Of a stretch of DNA of 64,000 nt, positions 58,260-64,000 are shown one piece after another. The number at the start of each line of letters is the position of its first letter. Within the stretch, counting starts at the first letter, position 1. The notes beneath the pieces were generated by a model. That model was not told the origin of the DNA and did no database searches. It was given only the letters and a program-made list of their open reading frames with translations. Where the stretch lies: assembly GCF_037975245.1 (NCBI RefSeq), contig NC_092579.1:22142666-22206665 (forward strand), read 5' to 3'. Source of the stretch: Apostichopus japonicus. Lineage: Eukaryota; Echinodermata; Holothuroidea; Aspidochirotida; Stichopodidae. The translations under genes were made by a program, and so were the position numbers.

Positions 58260-61200
58260 GTAATGATTTTGTGTTGTTTCACCTACCCTCCCCTCCCACC
58301 CACCCACCCACCCACCCACCCACCCATCCTTTCTTGGTAGTTCATGAGTTATATTTGAGGATAGTAGTCTACACTGTGTAAATGCACTTTATGACACCGC
58401 CTTTGTCAGGTTCAAAATTGGCGTATTGGTTTTACTTTACACTCAGCTATTTTGTTAAATTGTACAGGATGACACAAAAATACAGTCATTGGACGTAACC
58501 GCCATCCTGGTTGGCATAATGCCACCCAAGAATGAGAACCATATTTAAAGGGTATACATATAGTATGTTCACAATTTTGCATAAAGCGATCCCAGTGTGG
58601 GATCCAGCCGCCTGTCATATGACATCCACCCCCCCCCACCTCCGCACACTCGGAAATTCTCGTAAACATTGAAATGAGCATTGTCAATAACATTGCAATG
58701 CCCAAGAGCATGAATTTAATATCTGCGTCAAAGCAAGGGTTCAGTGTACTTACATGGAATATATTTAAGAGGTGCTTTTTTTCCCTGCCTGTTCTTGTTA
58801 ATTACCTTTCCAAATGCCATTTGCAGTCACAGTTTCAGGATTTTCTGTAATTTTCATACGACCCTGATGGCTTTTAGCATTCACTATTGTTCCTATAAGG
58901 AGGGAGGGGGGGGAGGTGGGTGATGGCATTCTTGGTGCAACCTGGGCAGAGCGGGGCTAGAGATTGAAATTTGCTTAATACCCAACGGTATGAAGCATGA
59001 TAGTATAGGAGAAACAAGTCAACTACATATGTTGTATAATTTAAATGATGAGACCTGTCCGTGATGTTAACTCACTCTCCTTGTTAAAATTGCAATTAAC
59101 TGAAACCCTGGCTTTTCAAATTACCTCCCCCCCCCAAAAAAAAAAAAAAATTCTCCCTGTTGCTTCCATTTTTGAGTTTAACTTTCCCAATGTTTTTGTG
59201 TGTCTCGAGTACCACAGTTTCATTTATCCTTTCATTCAGTGATAGGTTTCAATTTTTTGTCAGCTTTCCTCGAAAAGACGAAAACTGTACAAAACAAATG
59301 AAAAACTGTATGTATTCTTTCCTGTTATGTAAGTACTGTCTGGTACAGCCCATAGGATAGGCAAACTACTAGGACACCTGTTTTCCAAAGAGTCCACCCA
59401 TCTGTGCCAAGTTGGTCAATATTTGCTCTGTCACTATTAGGTAACATTTACTTAAGATATCTGGGTTTCCAGTCTAGTTCACTGCAGTGTTTGCCTTTCA
59501 TTTGTCCAGCCAGTAGGAAAGAATGTAGGACAATAGAAAAGAAACGATTGTTTCCAAACCAAATCTCAGAACTTTGCAACAGGCGAGGGGGGGTGGGGGG
59601 GGATTATGAAAATTTTGATGAGTTTCGAAGAAAAGAAAATCGATTCTACTCTCCCCCCCCTCCCCCCGGACCCTCCAATCCCAAGCTATCGCACTCTTAC
59701 TGTTAACCTATTGTATAATTTCTGGTCAGTGGTAGAATGTGTGCCTGTTTTCACAATAAAAAGGTCAGTGATTGACTTCTTGTTCTAATATAGGAGAGTT
59801 TGTCGTCATCTTGAAGAACAAACACATCTGTGTATTTCAATCGTCTTTTTCTCATGGTTCATCTGCATGTTTGCATTGAAGTTAGTCTGCATACTCGACG
59901 AGGCTTGGACTTTGTCGGAAGGCAACATCCAAGGCAGTTAGCCGTTGCACCCCCCCCCCCTTTTCACCCTGCTTCTGACAGCAACAACTCCCATGACCCT
60001 TTAATCATGTTGACTGTGGGGTGGTACCCTCATAATATTCTTTGATCTTAAAAACTTCATAATCAAAACTAATATCAGGGCTAACAAAAAGTTGTCCGAG
60101 TGTTGCACCAAAAGTGGGCAATTGTGCAGCCGGTAAGGGAAACACGAAAGAAAATGTTATCATTCTTGTTTCATCTATCTTTCTGTATGTCCGTCCGTCT
60201 GTCCGTTCGTCAAAGAATATGCTAAATGAAAATATGTGGAAGATAAATTTGATTCATGTTGTATGTGTTTCACTTTCTGTTTGTGATCATTTTGTGAAAA
60301 TGTCTCCATTGCTCCTTTCAGAATTTAGAAAGCTGCCTAATTTGTTCTTTTGAGCGCTGATCAATAAAAATCCAAGGCAATTTCTAAGCCTCCCCCCCCC
60401 CCCAATCCAACTTTCCATCAACCCTTGACCCTTAATTCAGTCTCTGATACTGTAATTATGTGGTAGAACGCAAGTAAATGTCGCCCTCCATATTCATCTT
60501 TCATATATTGTAACTAATTTCATAAAAAAAAATTGGCTATTAATAAAGTTCTACAGTAGTTCAACACTAATTGTCAAGCTTAGTTAAACTCATTTATTCT
60601 ATCCAATATATGTATGTTCATTATTTAACGATGATAACCCTGCATACAGTTTCCTTTCAAAAAAAAAATTGGGTATTCCCTTAAATACTAAATTTATATA
60701 TATGTTACTTAGAATAAGAACAAAAAGTGTATACTAAAAACAAGTAATTAACAAGCCTTTTTTTTTTCTTTTTCCAATCATACTAGAGGAAAACACAACC
60801 ACAGAAAGCAATGTATACCTATATATATATGTCACACTCTGAGTGTCGGTTTCAATGGACAATTATTTCCTGTGATCGAGTCCTTTTCAATATGTCAGTC
60901 TGTTAAAACGAAAAGTTGACATTTCCCTCTGTCCACAAATGTTCCATCCAATCCCTAAACTGCAAAGCCAAGTGTTTGGCTGCCATCAGCGAATTTGATC
61001 AGACTGCCAGCCAGTTTGATGTATCCCTTTTTTACCCAGGGTTTTAGTTCTGTATTTGTAATTATCAAGCATACTTGTTTAATCTAGGGTTGCTCAAACA
61101 GCATCCCCCCTATTTTTCGGAGAACTTTGGTAGCCAAAAAAAAAACACATGTTAACAATGTGGGCAGCCATTTATACACAGCTGTTAAAGCTTTCTTAGC

Positions 61201-64000
61201 TTTTTCTTCTCCTTCCCCCCCCCTTTTTTTTTTGTTTTGGTTCTGACACTTTTCATCAATGAATGCTTACCATTATGTATCATGGATTGGGTATTTATGA
61301 TGGAAAAAGCAGACACCAGATATGAATTAAGTGGTTAAAGTTGAGAGTTTTTATGTCTTATGCTGCTGCCAGCCAAAGCCTGCTGCTCTTAATTATATTT
61401 TAAAGTACAGCAGTTTAACATTGAGACAAGAAGGTGGTATCAGCTGGTCTGTTACTCTCATTAATAATATTTATTTTGAAAACCACCGACTGAATACCAC
61501 AGGGGAGTTGGGGGATGTATTGTGGGGGAGAGATGGGACAAATAGAATGATGATCTGCATATAATGATGTCTTTTGCCCAAAACAAGAACCTTGATATAT
61601 CGATTTAGTTTCTGTAGATAAATTGTAGGTAAACTCCTCCCCCCCTCCCCCTCAATTTCTCCCTCCCTCCTTCCCTGTATCTCCCCCTCCTCTCCCCAAC
61701 TCTGAAAGAAGTAAGAATAAATTTAACTTAAAATGGTACAAAATGAACAAAAAAAGCTAATTTAAGCTAAAAAAAAAGTTAGAAAAAAAGCTCAATTTAA
61801 ATCAACAGAAATGAGATAATACAAGAGCTAAATAACGTAGGTTGTCTCCGGAATATCTTGTGACTTTTACATTATATCCCATACATTGTGATCACTGTGA
61901 TACACAGCATAGGAATGCATATACGTGGATATTTGTATGGAAAAGATTATATTTGTGATCTATTAATATACACTTTGTTTCCAAAAAAACAAAGCTATCT
62001 CAAAGTTTGATCTCTTCTTGTTTCTTCAAAGGTGCCACAGGATATTTTTGGCAACAATAATGAATTTGCCTTTTTTTCATTAATTATCAAACCTTATGTT
62101 AATGTACCTCACAAATAGGATTTCCAAGAACCCTGGGTGAACCTTTTTCCCTGCAAAAGTCATCAACTCCTTGGAGACGTGTATAAAAACTGTTGAACAT
62201 TAGCTACTTGTTGATGTGTTAATCTTGATTTGAATCGGGAGATTCCATGAAGAACCTATCAGAATTTAAAATTTGAGGGAGAGAAGTTTAACTTTCAAAA
62301 AAAAAAAAAATCCACTGTAGTATGATACTATTGTGAAATATATAAGGTCATTGAGAGTACAATAGAATGATGATGCAACTAAATCTCTTATATGTTTACT
62401 TCTGGCCTTATATATGAATGAATAGGATAGGATATCTCATTCGTTGGCCCAATAAATTTCAACCAAACACTCTCCTTATAATATAAGTGTCCCCTACTGC
62501 GATTAAAAGTCTTTTCTACAGAAAATCGATCGAATGTTTGTCAGAAGGTTTGTCGAAACATCTTTATTTGGATGTTCTCATATTCATGGTGTTTACTGGT
62601 ACGTACATGCACCCTACTATAGTGCCGCGGACAATCAGTCCATGCATTATTTGCCTTTCTAACCTTGTATTTTTTTTTATTCTTGATCTCGTGATTGTTT
62701 ATTTTTACATTTAGCAATATATCGAGATATATGAACTACCTTTAGCTCTCCATTGCTGACTTTTTTTTTCTTTTCTTGTTTGAGTTTTATTTACTTATTA
62801 TTCTGAAGTGGTATTTGCAGAAGGCGACGCTTTCCTATCTGAACAAAGACTCTTAAAATAGACGTAAAAATAATGACAAAGCAAACCATAAAAGCCGAAA
62901 CAATTGTTTTTGATTCTGCAAAGGATAATTTAACTTTTTGTTAGTTAGCCCTGATCCAGTCTCACCTTGATGCAGGGTAAAATAATAGAAGCCAAGAAAC
63001 AAAACAAAAATCGTTAGGCTTTCAATTTCTTTGTTTCATGGATTGATTGGCAAGGCTTGACATTTTGACCTTATGAGACATTTTTATGAGGCAAGATTAG
63101 ATTTTTTTTTTTGGGAGATAAAAATAGATATGTACATAGGTGTTAATTCGACTGAACATACTCACTCAAGTATAGTTTGTTAAGGTGAACATGCATCTTG
63201 AATTAAAATATACATATATTTTTGGGGGCTTAATGGTGTGAAAGAGAGAATGTTTTCAACAAGAAATGGATTACATTGAACGACCATGTAGAGATACTAA
63301 GACAGATCAATATTGAAAGATAAAGACAAGGAAATTCCAAACTGTAAAGTTGTTGTCTGGAAACTTTTCATTTGCACTGCAAACAGTATTTTGTAATTGA
63401 AGGAGCCTGGTAGTATGGTACGTACAGTAGGGTGTGCTATATGTTGCTTTGTTTTAACCGTTAACGAGTGAAATCTTTCCCCCCGTTTGATTACTGGCGT
63501 TTTGGGGTCGCATTCGTTGTACCGCTCAGCAGTAAATTGTTTGTTGTGATTTGACGTTCTAGTTCCCCGTATATCAGCTGTAACCTGCAGTTTCCAGGAT
63601 TAATGTGAAAGTTACCCCGATAACCTAGCTCAGTAATGCTTTACACTGCGCTGGGAAGTCACACGTATACAACACTAGCCTGCATTAGCAAACACAATTG
63701 AGAATGTAATTATAAATATTTCAACATATTCATCAGCAAATAACCAATTGAGCAGCACCATTCTGGAAGATTTTGCCTGACGTTGCCTTTAGTGTGTAAC
63801 AGTTACAAAAATTGGGGCATCATTTGGCACCGTTATAATAATATTAATAGTAATAGTAATAATAATAAGCTGGGTGACGGTGCAATATAACACGTGAGGC
63901 ATGCAAACTGTGCAAATAGCAACGCCGAGCATGTAGAAGGCAAAGTAAAGTCAACTCTATAATTGAAGCTGGTCGTCGGCCGGGTGGCTTCAATTAATGA
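58260..64000. other. No firm gene
   Basis: C-rich runs (58288-58326, 58630-58637, 59652-59670, 59950-59960) and poly-A/T patches. A possible acceptor at 59881 is followed by an open frame to 60045, and an AATAAA signal lies at 60363-60368, so a terminal exon here cannot be excluded. To the right edge I see only AT-rich sequence and a taat triplet run near 63838-63868. Confidence 0.5.

Overview
This window is animal nuclear DNA: AT-rich, with long introns between short exons and many microsatellites and transposon remnants. It carries two recognisable genes arranged head to head. Non-LTR retrotransposon tails, tRNA-derived SINEs, hAT-like and Kolobok-like elements and the degree of protein divergence suggest a marine invertebrate. 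An echinoderm is my best guess, but the sequence does not prove it. No bacterial, viral or CRISPR features are visible.

Left edge (1-434): the first coding exon of BUD31, a spliceosome protein, lies on the minus strand; the rest of the gene is off the window to the left. Positions 435-2680 separate it from the start of CLEC16A on the plus strand. About 1.5 kb of that spacer is a hAT-like element (813-2317) that contains a second hAT-like element (1389-2004). Both show perfect terminal inverted repeats and perfect 8-bp target duplications.

2681-32675: twenty-one coding exons of CLEC16A, an autophagy, endosome and mitophagy regulator with an N-terminal FPL domain. Every exon has an AG acceptor and a GT donor (exon 1 starts with ATG), and phases close without a break through about 874 codons. 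The introns hold a TTAA-flanked Kolobok-like transposon with a THAP remnant, a SINE split by a LINE tail, a 100-bp tandem duplication, a 46-bp minisatellite, a tRNA-Thr-like sequence with a triplicated anticodon arm, and a 1.2-kb dispersed repeat.

32676-64000: the C-terminal end of CLEC16A is not convincingly placed. Candidate exons lie at 38516-38587, 39142-39338 and 58168-58259, and the last two fit best in the opposite order to the one in this sequence. The rest is gene-poor: a decayed LINE on the minus strand (about 44420-45400), three copies of a tRNA-Tyr-like repeat, a TTAA-flanked MITE with a perfect 17-bp hairpin (51618-52233), and long TA and TCA microsatellites. No other gene could be supported there.

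The two genes serve different processes: pre-mRNA splicing in the nucleus (BUD31) and endolysosomal trafficking and autophagy (CLEC16A). Their shared upstream region could act as a bidirectional promoter, but 2.2 kb with transposons in it makes that uncertain. I found no clearly novel biological system. The most unusual material is the nested transposons and the puzzle of the CLEC16A 3' exons.
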